A stretch of 64,000 bases of DNA from Rahnella aquatilis CIP 78.65 = ATCC 33071 (GCF_000241955.1 NC_016818.1:2356001-2420000), one strand, 5' to 3'; shown: positions 48,011 to 57,979, counted from the stretch's first letter. Notes: generated by a model not told the origin, from the sequence alone. Made by a program: numbers and translations.

Positions 48011-48853
48011 CTATTTAGCCACTGTTCCCTGTTTATAAGCATCTTCCCCCCAGCCCACCATCCCTTCCAGCAACTGTTTCAATAACACCTGCAATTCGGC
48101 CGCCTTATCAGGCGAGTAAGCAAACGGCTCCATCTCCTCCATGTAATTCACCTGCGCCAGCTCAAGCTGAACAGCGTGAATATCTCTGTCAGGCTGGCCG
48201 TAAGCCCGCGTGATATAGCCCCCTTTAAACCGGCCATTAAGCACATGACTGAAGCGGGTTTGCTGCTGGCAGGTTCTCTCAAGGATTTCACTCAGCGCCG
48301 GTGAACAGCTTGCGCCGCTGTTGGTGCCGAGGTTGAGATCCGGTAGCTGGCCGTCGAAAAGACGCGGGATCACCGACGCAATGGAATGCGCATCAAACAG
48401 CAACGCATAGCCGAATTCCTGTTTCATACGCGCCAGTTCTGACTGAATTTGCTGGTGATATGGCTGCCAGATTTGATCTAAATATTGCTGGCGCTGAGTG
48501 TCAGTCGGCGTCATGCCCGGTTTGAAGGTCGCGCGGCCATCAAATAACGTCTCGGGATATAACCCCGTGGTGGCAGTGGTATACAACGGCTTATCATCGG
48601 AAGGCCGGTTCAGGTCGATGACGAACCGTGAATACTGACCGACCAGAATACTGGCACCCAGTGAGCGCGCAAAATCGTACAGTTGCGGGATATGCCAGTC
48701 GGTATCGGATAGCGGAAGGGCGGCTTCGCTCAGACCGCTGGCGACTTCTGGCGTCAGATGTGTACCTGCGTGGGGGATGCTGATCAATAACGGCGCGGTA
48801 CCCTGGATAAAATGGTACGGTTCAGCGATAACATTGGCAGTTGAAAGGCTCAT
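48011..48853 (-). CDS. hutG: N-formylglutamate deformylase HutG
   Basis: Final step of the HutF/HutG route: N-formyl-L-glutamate to L-glutamate and formate. The 280 residues belong to the N-formylglutamate amidohydrolase family, with PLLISIPHAGTHLTPE, DTDWHIPQLYDF and SRFVIDLNRP, and a likely metal site in LLFDAHSI. The ATG overlaps the hutI stop by one base (TAATG). It is the distal gene of a two-gene hutIG unit on the minus strand. Confidence 0.93.
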   Translation of the reverse strand: MSLSTANVIAEPYHFIQGTAPLLISIPHAGTHLTPEVASGLSEAALPLSDTDWHIPQLYDFARSLGASILVGQYSRFVIDLNRPSDDKPLYTTATTGLYPETLFDGRATFKPGMTPTDTQRQQYLDQIWQPYHQQIQSELARMKQEFGYALLFDAHSIASVIPRLFDGQLPDLNLGTNSGASCSPALSEILERTCQQQTRFSHVLNGRFKGGYITRAYGQPDRDIHAVQLELAQVNYMEEMEPFAYSPDKAAELQVLLKQLLEGMVGWGEDAYKQGTVAK

Positions 48854-50112
48854 TAACGGAACTCTCCTCGTACTTCTCCACGAAAAACAACGGTGCAGGG
48901 CAACTGACCGCCCAGCCAGTAAACCAGTTCGGCAGGACGCGACAGGGGCCAGTGTATAAAGTCAGCGACTTTTCCTGCTTCCAGCGTGCCGTGTGTTTCC
49001 TGTAAACCCAGCGCACGTGCGCCATGACAGGTGATCCCGGCCAGCGCTTCTTCAGGCGTCAGGCGAAACAATGTACATCCCATGTTCAGCATCAGACGCA
49101 AAGAAAGTGCAGGCGATGTGCCCGGATTGGCGTCACTGGCCAGCGCCATCGGCACCTGAAGTTTGCGGAACTCATCCACCGGCGGGCATTGTGTTTCGCG
49201 CAGCAAATAATATGCCCCCGGCAGTAATACGGCGACGGTGCCGCTGGCGGCCATGGCCTGCGCATCTTCAGCGGTGGCGTATTCCAGATGGTCGGCTGAC
49301 AACGCATGATGCCGTGCCGCCAGGGCGCTACCATGCAGCGAAGACAGTTGCTCGGCGTGTAATTTAACCGGTAACCCCAAGGCTTTTGCGGCATTAAAAA
49401 CCCGTTCAACCTGTGCCGGAGAGAACGCCAGATGTTCACAAAAGGCATCGACGGCGTCGGCCAGGTTTTCACTGGCAACCACCGGCAATAATGTTTCGCA
49501 GATGAGATCAATATAGTCATCCGCGCGTCCTTTGAACTCCGGCGGCAGGGCATGGGCGGCAAGACAGGTGGATTTCACCTCCACCGGCAGCATAACGCCC
49601 AACCGGCGGATCACCCGCAGCATCTTCAGCTCACTTTCGACGCTCAGCCCGTAACCGGATTTAATCTCAACACACGTCACGCCTTCTGCCAGCAACGGTT
49701 GTAAGCGGAACAGTGCCTGCGCCAGAAGTTCATCTTCGCTGGCCTCGCGGGTGGCATTGACGGTGGAGAGAATGCCACCACCGGCTGCGGCGATTTCTGC
49801 ATAGCTGACGCCGTTGAGCCGCTGTTCAAATTCTGCGCTGCGATCGCCGCCAAATACCAGATGCGTATGGCAATCAACGAAGCCCGGGGTGATGATCCCG
49901 CCGCTGAATTCATGCTGTGTGGCTCCCGCGAAAACCGGACAATCTGCGGCAGAGCCGGTCCAGACGATCTTCCCGTCTGCGACCGCCATCGCGCCGTTTT
50001 CAATCAGGTTGTAATGCCCGTCCTGCATGGTGACCAGCGTGGCACCGCGCCATACGCTGTCACAACGGGAAGGGGGTTCGGCTGAAAAAGAAGGGGATAT
50101 CGCTACCGGCAT
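48853..50112 (-). CDS. hutI: Imidazolonepropionase HutI
   Basis: Third step of histidine breakdown: 4-imidazolone-5-propionate to N-formimidoyl-L-glutamate. The 419 residues are an amidohydrolase with the metal-binding HxH in [13 protein letters not shown] and a further His in KLHAEQLS. I chose the ATG at 50112, with GGAG 7 bases upstream. A TTG 12 codons earlier lies inside the HutC operator and is unlikely. It precedes hutG in an operon that has its own operator at 50136-50148. Confidence 0.94.
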   Translation of the reverse strand: MPVAISPSFSAEPPSRCDSVWRGATLVTMQDGHYNLIENGAMAVADGKIVWTGSAADCPVFAGATQHEFSGGIITPGFVDCHTHLVFGGDRSAEFEQRLNGVSYAEIAAAGGGILSTVNATREASEDELLAQALFRLQPLLAEGVTCVEIKSGYGLSVESELKMLRVIRRLGVMLPVEVKSTCLAAHALPPEFKGRADDYIDLICETLLPVVASENLADAVDAFCEHLAFSPAQVERVFNAAKALGLPVKLHAEQLSSLHGSALAARHHALSADHLEYATAEDAQAMAASGTVAVLLPGAYYLLRETQCPPVDEFRKLQVPMALASDANPGTSPALSLRLMLNMGCTLFRLTPEEALAGITCHGARALGLQETHGTLEAGKVADFIHWPLSRPAELVYWLGGQLPCTVVFRGEVRGEFR

Positions 50113-50135
50113 GACAGGCTCCAGGCTGAATTCAT

Positions 50136-50148
50136 CTTGTATAGACAA
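50136..50148. promoter_or_regulatory. HutC-like operator 1 (hutIG)
   Basis: CTTGTATAGACAA lies 24 bases upstream of the hutI start codon and matches the motif found at three other hut promoters. Confidence 0.75.
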
Positions 50149-50282
50149 CTAAAGTCAACCTAACGCATAACCGTGAAACCGGCAAGGCAGCCAGCGATAG
50201 TTTTTTCTTATTACGAGACGTCTTCCAAAATTTGAACGAAGAGATAGCGGCCTTGCAAAGCCGCCATTAAGGTGTGCCGGAA

Positions 50283-51137
50283 TCAGCCGTGGCTGGTGAA
50301 ACGTCCAAATAATTGATAGCGGGAACCGGGATAAATCAGGCGCGCGGAAGTCACCACGCGGCTGCCGCTCCAGGTCCTGCGGTGGATCAGGAGGCAAGGC
50401 TCATGTTCGTTCAGTTGCAACAGCTCGCGTTGCTCATCGCTGGCACTGATGGCTTCAACACGGTGTTCACCCGCCGTCAGCGGCGCGATTTCCATCAGAT
50501 ACGTATAGGGTGTCTGCTTGTTCAGCACCTGTTGCAGATAATCGGGGGCGGTTTCCGGGTTCACAAAACGGTCTTCAATCTGCACGGGTACGTTGTTTTC
50601 GTAATGAACAATCTGCGAGTAAAACATCAACGTACCCGTGGCGATACCCAGTTGCAGCGCCTGATCGGCGTCCGCCAGTCGCGCTTCGCACACCAGAATC
50701 TTGCTGTCATGACGATGACCGCGCTGGGCAATTTCATCGGCAATGTTGTGCACTTCCAGCATCGGGGTATAAGCCTTGGCTTCGGCCACAAAGGTCCCGA
50801 CGCCCTGCATGCGGATCAAAAATCCCTCGCTGGTCAGTTCGCGCAGGGCGCGGTTGATGGTCATGCGGCTGACGCCAATTTCATTGACCAGCTCACTTTC
50901 AGACGGTACACGCTGATGCGGTTTCCAGACACCGGCGCGGATCTGGCTGATGATCGCCTGTTTGACCCGCTGATAAATGGGCGCGGGTGTGTCGCTCATC
51001 GCAGCCGCCAGTTCGGACAATGTCTGCTGTGATACTCCCTGTTGTGACACAGCCTGTTGTTGTGACACACCCTGTTGTTGTGACACACCCTGTTGTTGTG
51101 TAGCACCATTTTGCAAAAGTGGTGTGGGCTCCGACAT
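50283..51137 (-). CDS. hutC: Histidine utilisation repressor HutC (GntR family)
   Basis: Repressor of the hut genes, released by urocanate. Residues 47-115 or so form the GntR winged helix (PIYQRVKQAIISQIRAGVWK, PSESELVNEIGVSRMTINRAL). The rest is a UTRA effector domain with TYLMEIAPLTAGEHRVEA and the C-terminal PGSRYQLFGRFTSHG. The start at 51137 follows GAGG. The unusual feature is a low-complexity N-terminal extension of tandem QQQGVS-type units (residues 14-38) before the domain. Its own promoter region faces hutF and shares operator 2. Confidence 0.93.
   Translation of the reverse strand: MSEPTPLLQNGATQQQGVSQQQGVSQQQAVSQQGVSQQTLSELAAAMSDTPAPIYQRVKQAIISQIRAGVWKPHQRVPSESELVNEIGVSRMTINRALRELTSEGFLIRMQGVGTFVAEAKAYTPMLEVHNIADEIAQRGHRHDSKILVCEARLADADQALQLGIATGTLMFYSQIVHYENNVPVQIEDRFVNPETAPDYLQQVLNKQTPYTYLMEIAPLTAGEHRVEAISASDEQRELLQLNEHEPCLLIHRRTWSGSRVVTSARLIYPGSRYQLFGRFTSHG
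51024..51098 (-). repeat. Tandem repeat in the hutC N-terminal coding region
   Basis: Three 18-bp units (QQQGVS, QQQGVS, QQQAVS) and a 15-bp unit (QQGVS) follow in frame, built from CAACAACAG and GTGTCA-type codons. Because 18- and 15-bp units keep the frame, copy number can vary without breaking the gene. Confidence 0.85.
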
Positions 51138-51297
51138 GACTCTTACCTCACTCAATGAAATTCCAGAAATATTGGGAAAGTTTGCCTGTCCGCCCGGCAG
51201 TTTCCATCAAAGGAAAGTAAACGGAAAGGGCGTGACGGAAAACTAAATTTATAAAAAAAGGGTTGTTGCAAGTTTACAGCGCAATCAGGCATATGTA

Positions 51298-51311
51298 TAT
51301 GTATAGACAAG
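51298..51311. promoter_or_regulatory. HutC-like operator 2 (hutF, perhaps also hutC)
   Basis: TATGTATAGACAAG matches the CTTGTATAGACAAG motif at all but the first two bases. It lies 73 bases before the hutF start, between the divergent hutC and hutF. Confidence 0.65.
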
Positions 51312-51383
51312 TCGCTTAAAAGTTTTGCAATTGTTTCCATAAAATTGCGTTTATGTTTCTTCTTACTGCTCAGGAATGCTGTC

Positions 51384-52757
51384 ATGCCTGCTTATTTTGC
51401 TCCACGCGCTTTACTTGCTGATGGCTGGGCGCACAACGTGCGGCTGGATGTCGATGTTGCCGGAATGTTGACGGCGGTGACCCCGGACGGCGATCCGCAG
51501 GGGTGTCTGCCCCTTTCCGGCCCGGTGGTTCCGGGAATGCCGAATCTTCATTCGCATGCATTTCAGCGGGTGATGGCCGGGCTGGCGGAAGTTGCCGGCG
51601 ATCCGCAGGACAGCTTCTGGACCTGGCGCGATCTGATGTATCGCATGGTGCAGCGCCTGACACCTGAGCAGGTTGGCGTAATAGCCCGTCAGTTGTATAT
51701 CGAAATGCTCAAAGGTGGCTACACGCAGGTGGCTGAATTTCACTATCTGCATAACGACATCAGCGGTCAGGCTTATGCCGACCACGGTGAAATGACCGCG
51801 CATCTGAGTGAAGCCGCTTCACAAACCGGCATCGGGTTGACCCTGCTGCCGGTGCTTTACCGTTACGCCGGATTTGGCGCGCAACCGGCACAGGCCGGAC
51901 AGAAACGGTTTATTCAGGATGCGGACAGTTATCTGAAACAACAGGAAATTATCCGCAAACAGCTCAGCGGCAAAAGTCTGCAAAATCAGGGGTTGTGTTT
52001 CCATTCCCTGCGCGCCGTGACGCTTGAGCAAATGCAGCAGGTGTTGCAGTCCGCAGACAAAAGTCTGCCGGTGCATATTCATATCGCCGAGCAGCAGAAA
52101 GAAGTGAACGATTGTCTGGGCTGGAGCGGACAGCGCCCGATTTCCTGGCTGTACGACAATCTGGATATTGATTCCCGCTGGTGTCTGATCCACGCCACGC
52201 ACGCTGACCGCTTCGAGCTGGCGAGCATGGCAGGCAGCGGGGCGGTAGCCGGACTATGCCCGACCACTGAGGCTAATCTGGGCGACGGGATTTTCCCCGG
52301 CGTCGATTATCTGGCGCAGTCCGGGCGGTGGGGGATCGGTTCCGACAGCCATGTTTCCCTGAATGTAGTTGAAGAACTGCGCTGGTTTGAATACGGCCAG
52401 CGCCTGCGTGACCAGCGACGTAACCGGCTGACGACCGCCGCGCAAAATTCTGTGGGCGATGTGCTGTATACCCAGGCATTGCAGGGCGGTGCACAGGCTT
52501 GCGGCGCGCTTATCGGACAGCTTTCTGCGGGGTATCGTGCCGACTGGCTGGTACTCGACGGGCAGGATCCTTATCTCGCTGCCGCAAAAAACAGTGAACT
52601 GCTTAACCGCTGGCTGTTCGCCGGTAATGCCGGGCAGATCCGTGATGTCTATGTTGGCGGTATTGCGCGCATTGTGAACGGACAGCATGAGCAGCAACAG
52701 GCTGCGGCGGCAGATTTCCTCGCGCTTCTCCGTCAGCTGGCGGAGGACGTCGCATGA
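51384..52757 (+). CDS. hutF: Formimidoylglutamate deiminase HutF
   Basis: Converts N-formimidoyl-L-glutamate to N-formyl-L-glutamate and ammonia, the step before HutG. The 457-residue amidohydrolase has the metal HxH in MPNLHSHAFQR and further ligands in HIHIAEQQKEV, IHATHAD and GIGSDSHVSLN. I chose the ATG at 51384, with CAGGA upstream; the frame opens 13 codons earlier. Presence of HutF with a deformylase HutG defines the two-step pathway known from Pseudomonas, rather than the single formimidoylglutamase of Klebsiella. hutD overlaps its end by 4 bases. Confidence 0.93.
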   Translation: MPAYFAPRALLADGWAHNVRLDVDVAGMLTAVTPDGDPQGCLPLSGPVVPGMPNLHSHAFQRVMAGLAEVAGDPQDSFWTWRDLMYRMVQRLTPEQVGVIARQLYIEMLKGGYTQVAEFHYLHNDISGQAYADHGEMTAHLSEAASQTGIGLTLLPVLYRYAGFGAQPAQAGQKRFIQDADSYLKQQEIIRKQLSGKSLQNQGLCFHSLRAVTLEQMQQVLQSADKSLPVHIHIAEQQKEVNDCLGWSGQRPISWLYDNLDIDSRWCLIHATHADRFELASMAGSGAVAGLCPTTEANLGDGIFPGVDYLAQSGRWGIGSDSHVSLNVVEELRWFEYGQRLRDQRRNRLTTAAQNSVGDVLYTQALQGGAQACGALIGQLSAGYRADWLVLDGQDPYLAAAKNSELLNRWLFAGNAGQIRDVYVGGIARIVNGQHEQQQAAAADFLALLRQLAEDVA

Positions 52758-53335
52758 TTGCCTGGCAGCACTTCACTTTCGATGGCCTGCCGGTCAGTCC
52801 GTGGCGTAATGGCGGTGGCGAGACCCGCGAAATCTTCAGTTTTCCTGCCGGTAGCCGTGATTTTGACTGGCGCGCCAGCATTGCCACCATCGCGCAGGAT
52901 GGTCCGTTCTCGGCATTCCCCGGTATTGACCGCTCCATCACCTTGCTGAGCGGGGAAGGTGTGCATTTACAGGCGCAGCCTGATGTTGATCACTTACTCA
53001 ATGTCACCGGCGAGCCGTTTGCTTTTAGTGGTGATATTGCACTCAGCGCCCGCCTGCTGGGTGATGTGACGACCGATTTCAACATCATGACGCGGCGCAC
53101 GGAATGTGCCTCGCGGGTGGTTGCCGCACGGGAACCTCTTCGGGTGACAGGTGAAAGAGGCGGCGTGATTTATGTCATCAGCGGGACGTGGCAACTGGCG
53201 GATGGCGGGCTACTGCGGGCGGGCGAGGGATATTACTGGTCTGAGACAGCGGCACAATCGCAACAGGGTTCCGTGAGTCTGACCCCTGCTGCTCAGCAAC
53301 ATAAGTGCCTGCTGTTGTGGGCGGCGATCAGCTGA
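52754..53335 (+). CDS. hutD: HutD family protein
   Basis: Cupin-like protein of 193 residues that accompanies hut genes in many bacteria. Work in Pseudomonas suggests it sets an upper limit on hut expression, possibly by binding urocanate or formylglutamate. The family signature WRNGGGETREI is near the N-terminus, followed by DWRASIATIAQDGPFSAFPGI-type sequence. It starts within the hutF stop region (ATGA overlap), so the two are coupled. Confidence 0.9.
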   Translation: MIAWQHFTFDGLPVSPWRNGGGETREIFSFPAGSRDFDWRASIATIAQDGPFSAFPGIDRSITLLSGEGVHLQAQPDVDHLLNVTGEPFAFSGDIALSARLLGDVTTDFNIMTRRTECASRVVAAREPLRVTGERGGVIYVISGTWQLADGGLLRAGEGYYWSETAAQSQQGSVSLTPAAQQHKCLLLWAAIS

Positions 53336-53486
53336 TAAATACCTTACAGGGTTGCGCTAAAAGGGAGCATGCCGCGCACCGAATTGATTCATCAGCCCGT
53401 GCAAAACGCCCCATAACCGGCGCTGAATGTTGTAAAAGTGCATCTGCAGAAACTGGCATAAAGCTTGCTTAAATATTGTCGACTGA

Positions 53487-53500
53487 CTTGTATAGACAAG
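53487..53500. promoter_or_regulatory. HutC-like operator 3 (hut-linked ABC transporter)
   Basis: CTTGTATAGACAAG, with perfect CTTGT/ACAAG arms, lies about 83 bases before the ABC binding-protein start. This directly ties the transporter to the hut regulon. Confidence 0.8.
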
Positions 53501-53582
53501 AATATACAGTAGCGTAATTTGCCTGCGGCTTTCACTGCCACAGGCATTTCCCCCGAGACAGATACTTTGGCAGGAGTGGCAG

Positions 53583-54563
53583 ATGAGCAACATGATTTCC
53601 AGGGCTGTACTGAAGCGTTCGTTGTCGTTGTTAGGGCTGGCCGTGGCGCTGGGCAGTGTGACCGTCAGTACGGCGCAGGCGGCCAGTACGCCGGTTGCTA
53701 TTGGTATTTCTGGCTGGACTGGTTTTGCGCCACTGACGCTGGCAGACAAAGCGGGCATCTTTAAAAAGAACGGTCTGGATGTCACGCTGAAAATGGTGCC
53801 GCAGCAGTCGCGTCATCTGGCCATTGCTTCCGGTTCCCTGCAATGTGCGGCAACCACCGTTGAAACCTATTTAACCTGGAATGCCAGTGGTGTGCCGATC
53901 AAACAAATCGTACAGCTGGATAAATCTTACGGTGCGGACGGTATCGCGGTGCGCAGCGGTATCAACAAGATTACCGATCTGAAAGGCAAAACCATCGGCG
54001 TGGATGCACCGGGTACTTCCTCTTACTTCCTGCTGGCGTGGATCCTCGATAAAAACGGCATGACGATGAAAGACGTCAAACTCGCCACGCTCGGACCGGA
54101 CGCCGCTGCGCACGCCTTTATTGCCGGGCAGAATGACGCTGCAGTGAGCTATGAACCCTACCTTTCCAACATCCGTCAGAGCCCGGATAAAGGAAAAATT
54201 CTGGCAACGACGCTGGATTATCCGATGGTGATGGATACGCTGGGCTGTACGCCGGACTGGCTGGATAAAAATCCAAAAGCCGCACAGGCGCTGGTGAACA
54301 GCTATTTTGAAGCGCTGGATATGATCAGGAAAGAACCGGAGAAATCCAACGAAATCATGGGCGCGGCGGTCAAAGAGACCGGCAAACAGTTTGCAGAGGA
54401 ATCCAGTTATCTGCGCTGGCAGGATCGTGAGGCCAACCAGAAATTCTTCAGCGGTGAAATCGTGACCTTCACTAACGAAGCTGCGCGGTTGCTGACTGAG
54501 ATGAAAATCCTGCGTAAAACACCGGATATCAATACGTTATATGACGCGAAGTACGTGAAATAG
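53583..54563 (+). CDS. Hut-linked ABC transporter substrate-binding protein (NMT1/SsuA-like)
   Basis: Periplasmic protein of 326 residues with a Sec signal (RSLSLLGLAVALGSVTVSTAQA). The mature part (VAIGISGWTGFAPLTLADKAG, then DGIAVRSGINKITDLKGKTI) is the SsuA/TauA/NrtA-like fold. Its position behind a HutC-like operator and within the hut block suggests histidine, urocanate or a related imidazole compound as ligand. The ligand is inferred from context only. The ATG follows GGAG with normal spacing. Confidence 0.86.
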   Translation: MSNMISRAVLKRSLSLLGLAVALGSVTVSTAQAASTPVAIGISGWTGFAPLTLADKAGIFKKNGLDVTLKMVPQQSRHLAIASGSLQCAATTVETYLTWNASGVPIKQIVQLDKSYGADGIAVRSGINKITDLKGKTIGVDAPGTSSYFLLAWILDKNGMTMKDVKLATLGPDAAAHAFIAGQNDAAVSYEPYLSNIRQSPDKGKILATTLDYPMVMDTLGCTPDWLDKNPKAAQALVNSYFEALDMIRKEPEKSNEIMGAAVKETGKQFAEESSYLRWQDREANQKFFSGEIVTFTNEAARLLTEMKILRKTPDINTLYDAKYVK

Positions 54564-54580
54564 CCATGAAGGACCGCGAT

Positions 54581-55462
54581 ATGAACAGTCCTGTCAGTCA
54601 GGCAGCAGAAAAACAGATAACAGCGCAGTCAGTTCTACGTGAGCCGGCACCGTTGCCCGCAAGCAAAAAAGTCTGGCATAACCCGATGATGGTGCCTTTG
54701 CGCCCGGTAGACTCACGGCGTCGATGGTTTCTCGGGTTCTGTTTTTTTGTGCTGTTTTTTGCCGTATGGGCGCTGGTGACGTTTACCGGCCTCGTTTCCG
54801 CAACATTCCTCGCCAGCCCGGCGAGCATGTTGCAGGAAGGGATTTTACTGTTTACCGATTTTGATTTTACGACCGACATCGGCATGACGGTAATGCGCGT
54901 GCTGGGCGGCTTTATTCTGGCCTGCGTTATTGCCGTTCCGCTCGGGATCCTCATGGGATCTTACAAACTGATCGAAGCCTTTTTCGAGCCGTTTGTGTCG
55001 TTTTGTCGTTATCTGCCTGCCTCAGCGTTTGTGCCGTTGCTTATCCTGTGGGCGGGTATCGGTGAAATGCAGAAAATACTGGTGATTTTCATCGGCTCTT
55101 TCTTCCAGATAACCCTGATGGTGGCGGTGACTGTCGGGGCAGCACGGCGTGATCTGGTCGAAGCCGCGTATACGCTGGGTGCAACCAACCAGAGTGTTGT
55201 GCGCAGGGTGATCATTCCCGGTGCGGCCCCTGAGATTGCCGAGTTGCTGCGCCTCGTGCTCGGCTGGGCATGGACTTACGTCATTGTGGCGGAGCTTATC
55301 GGATCGTCGAGCGGTATCGGTCACATGATTGTTAACAGCCAGGCGCTGCTTAACACCGGGCAAATGATCTTCGGCATTATCGTGATTGGTTGCATTGGTT
55401 TGCTCTCCGATCTGTTGTTCAAAGCGGCCAACCGTCGCCTGTTTGTATGGAGTTCATTGTGA
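54581..55462 (+). CDS. Hut-linked ABC transporter permease
   Basis: Inner-membrane permease of 293 residues, SsuC/TauC type, with a 50-residue hydrophilic N-terminus then six membrane segments (FLGFCFFVLFFAVWALVTF first). The EAA loop is RRDLVEAAYTLGATNQSVVRR. I chose the ATG at 54581, with AAGGA 7 bases upstream, over the ATG at 54566. The stop overlaps the ATPase start by one base. Confidence 0.88.
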   Translation: MNSPVSQAAEKQITAQSVLREPAPLPASKKVWHNPMMVPLRPVDSRRRWFLGFCFFVLFFAVWALVTFTGLVSATFLASPASMLQEGILLFTDFDFTTDIGMTVMRVLGGFILACVIAVPLGILMGSYKLIEAFFEPFVSFCRYLPASAFVPLLILWAGIGEMQKILVIFIGSFFQITLMVAVTVGAARRDLVEAAYTLGATNQSVVRRVIIPGAAPEIAELLRLVLGWAWTYVIVAELIGSSSGIGHMIVNSQALLNTGQMIFGIIVIGCIGLLSDLLFKAANRRLFVWSSL

Positions 55463-56247
55463 TGAGCCATCCGAAACTGAGTGTCCGTCAGGTTGAACGT
55501 ATTTTTACCGGCCCGAAAGGTGAGAAAACGCAGGCGCTGTTGCCGGTGGATTATCAGGTTGAAGAAAACGACTTCATTACCATTCTCGGACCTTCCGGCT
55601 GCGGTAAATCCACGCTGCTGCGCATTGTCGCCGGGCTGGATCAACCTACGCGAGGCGAAGTGTGGCTCGACGGTGAACAGGTGGATGGCCCCGGTGCCGA
55701 TCGCGGCATGGTCTTTCAGAGTTATACCTTGTTCCCGTGGCTGACCGTTGAGCAAAACATCCGTTTTGGTTTGCAGGAGCGTGGCGTAAGTAAGGCAGCG
55801 CAAAAAGAGCGCAGCGACTACTTTATTAATAAGGTCGGGCTGCGGGGCTTTGAGCAGCACTTCCCGCGTCAGCTTTCCGGCGGGATGCAGCAACGTACCG
55901 CCATCGCGCGCGCACTGGCGAATGACCCGAAAATTTTGCTGATGGATGAGCCTTTTGGCGCCCTGGATAATCAGACCCGCGTGATGATGCAGGAACTGCT
56001 GTTATCGATTTGGGAATCCTCGCGCAAAACCGTGTTGTTCGTGACGCACGATATTGATGAAGCGATTTTCATGGCCAATAAAGTGGCGATTTTCAGTGCA
56101 CGGCCGGGGCGGATCAAAACCGAAGTGGCAGTTAATTTCCCGCATCCGCGGGACTATACCCTGAAAACGTCGCCGGAATTTATGGCGCTGAAAGCGCGGG
56201 TAACTGAAGAAATTCGTACCGAAACGATGCAGGCAATGGATCACTGA
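55462..56247 (+). CDS. Hut-linked ABC transporter ATP-binding protein
   Basis: ATPase of 261 residues with Walker A (GPSGCGKST), Q-loop (VFQSYTLFPW), signature (LSGGMQQRTAIARAL), Walker B (ILLMDEPFGALD) and switch (FVTHDIDEA). It is of the SsuB/TauB group, consistent with the two preceding genes. The start at 55462 overlaps the permease stop (TGATG) with GGAG 9 bases upstream; the frame opens further upstream inside the permease. It ends the three-gene importer unit. Confidence 0.88.
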   Translation: MSHPKLSVRQVERIFTGPKGEKTQALLPVDYQVEENDFITILGPSGCGKSTLLRIVAGLDQPTRGEVWLDGEQVDGPGADRGMVFQSYTLFPWLTVEQNIRFGLQERGVSKAAQKERSDYFINKVGLRGFEQHFPRQLSGGMQQRTAIARALANDPKILLMDEPFGALDNQTRVMMQELLLSIWESSRKTVLFVTHDIDEAIFMANKVAIFSARPGRIKTEVAVNFPHPRDYTLKTSPEFMALKARVTEEIRTETMQAMDH

Positions 56248-56305
56248 TTGCGCCGCAACGTATCTGTACATACCAGATTTTAGATTTGTCATGTCGTGCA
56301 TAAAT

Positions 56306-56336
56306 ACCCGGCGGGCTGAGTCCTTAGCCGGGTTTA
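56306..56336 (+). terminator. Hairpin after the hut ABC transporter, weak terminator
   Basis: ACCCGGC (56306-56312) pairs with GCCGGGT (56327-56333), followed by only a short T-run. Partial read-through into hutH is possible. Confidence 0.45.
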
Positions 56337-56348
56337 CTTCCGGTTTCA

Positions 56349-56362
56349 CTTGTCTATACAGG
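56349..56362. promoter_or_regulatory. HutC-like operator 4 (hutHU)
   Basis: CTTGTCTATACAGG is the reverse complement of CCTGTATAGACAAG, one base from operator 3. It ends 8 bases before the hutH start codon, where a bound repressor would block initiation. Confidence 0.75.
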
Positions 56363-56370
56363 AATAGATT

Positions 56371-57921
56371 ATGGCTTCTTCAACCCATGCGTTAACCCTT
56401 TGCCGCCTGCAACCGGGTCATGTTGATCTGCCGATGCTGCGTAAGATTTATCAGGGCAATGTCCGCCTTGAACTGGCTGAGGAGGCGCGCGCGGGCGTGC
56501 TGGCGTCGCAGGAAACGGTTACCCGCATTGTTGAGTCGGGGAAAGTGGTCTATGGCATCAATACCGGTTTCGGCAAGCTGGCGCAAACGCGTATTCCGGC
56601 AGAGCGTCTGGCAGAACTGCAACGCAATCTGGTGTTGTCGCACAGTGTCGGGATTGGCAAAGATCTGGCGGATAACGTGGTGCGTCTGGTGATGGCGACC
56701 AAAGTGCTGAGCCTGTCGCGCGGTCATTCCGGCATCCGCATTGAGGTTATCGATGCGCTGATTACTTTGTTTAATGCCGGTGTTTATCCGTGTATTCCTG
56801 AGAAAGGCTCGGTGGGGGCATCCGGTGACTTAGCGCCGCTGGCGCATCTTTCCCTGATGCTGATTGGTGAGGGGCAGGTCACGGCACAAGGCGAAAAAAT
56901 GTCGGCGACTGAAGGACTGGCAACGGCGGGTCTGAAGCCGTTTGAACTCGGACCGAAAGAAGGGCTGGCACTGCTTAACGGCACACAGGTTTCCACCTCG
57001 CTGGCGCTGTCCGGCCTGTTTGAAGCCGAACGCGTATTTTCTGCCGGGCTGGTGGCAGGCGCGTTGTCGCTTGAAGCCATCAAAGGTTCGGTAAAACCGC
57101 TGGATGCGCGCATTCACGAAGCCCGTGGGCAGCAGGGGCAGATTGCCGTGGCGGCGGCACTGACCCAGCTCCTGTCCGGCAGTGACATTGTCACGTCGCA
57201 TGCGGACTGCGGCCGCGTGCAGGATCCGTATTCCATCCGCTGTGTACCGCAGGTGATGGGGGCATGTCTGGATAACCTGCACCACGCTGCACGTATCCTG
57301 CGTATCGAAGCTAATGCCGCCTCTGATAACCCGCTGGTGTTTTCCGAAAATGGCGATGTGATTTCCGGCGGTAACTTCCATGCCGAACCGGTGGCTTTTG
57401 CTGCGGATATCATTGCACTGGCCGTCGCTGAGATCGGCGCGATTTCCGAGCGCCGTATGGCGTTACTCCTCGATACCGGGCTTTCCGGTTTGCCTGCATT
57501 TCTGGTTAATGACGGCGGTGTGAACTCCGGCTTTATGATTGCGCAGGTTACCGCAGCGGCACTGGCGTCGGAAAACAAATCGCTGGCACATCCTGGCAGC
57601 GTTGACAGCCTGCCGACCTCTGCGAATCAGGAAGATCACGTATCCATGGCCACCTACGCCGCCCGCCGTCTGGGGGATATGTGCTTTAACACCAGCGTGG
57701 TCGTGGGCATTGAAGCGATGGCCGCCGCACAAGGTATTGATTTCCATCGTCCGCTGCAAAGTTCAGCGACGCTGGAAAATGAAATGAAAACTATCCGTGA
57801 AAACGTGGCGTTTCTGGAAAAAGACCGCCTGATGGCACCGGACGTTGAAATGATGCGTCTGTGGGCTTCCCGCGAGCATTGGCCTGCGGCGATTGAAGCG
57901 CTGTTGCCAAGCTTTGCCTGA
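56371..57921 (+). CDS. hutH: Histidine ammonia-lyase HutH
   Basis: First step of the pathway: L-histidine to trans-urocanate and ammonia. The 516 residues include the self-forming MIO cofactor triad Ala-Ser-Gly in [16 protein letters not shown] and the active-site Tyr in [12 protein letters not shown]. It is followed after 58 bases by hutU. Operator 4 lies immediately upstream. Confidence 0.97.
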   Translation: MASSTHALTLCRLQPGHVDLPMLRKIYQGNVRLELAEEARAGVLASQETVTRIVESGKVVYGINTGFGKLAQTRIPAERLAELQRNLVLSHSVGIGKDLADNVVRLVMATKVLSLSRGHSGIRIEVIDALITLFNAGVYPCIPEKGSVGASGDLAPLAHLSLMLIGEGQVTAQGEKMSATEGLATAGLKPFELGPKEGLALLNGTQVSTSLALSGLFEAERVFSAGLVAGALSLEAIKGSVKPLDARIHEARGQQGQIAVAAALTQLLSGSDIVTSHADCGRVQDPYSIRCVPQVMGACLDNLHHAARILRIEANAASDNPLVFSENGDVISGGNFHAEPVAFAADIIALAVAEIGAISERRMALLLDTGLSGLPAFLVNDGGVNSGFMIAQVTAAALASENKSLAHPGSVDSLPTSANQEDHVSMATYAARRLGDMCFNTSVVVGIEAMAAAQGIDFHRPLQSSATLENEMKTIRENVAFLEKDRLMAPDVEMMRLWASREHWPAAIEALLPSFA

Positions 57922-57979
57922 TGACTTTTGTTCTGTAACGACTGATTCATAACACCCCATTTTAGAGAAGGAAACAACG

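Noticed and set aside
51024..51098. Tandem repeat as a possible CRISPR array
   Set aside because: Units are 15-18 bp, contiguous without spacers, in frame within hutC, and no cas genes are near.
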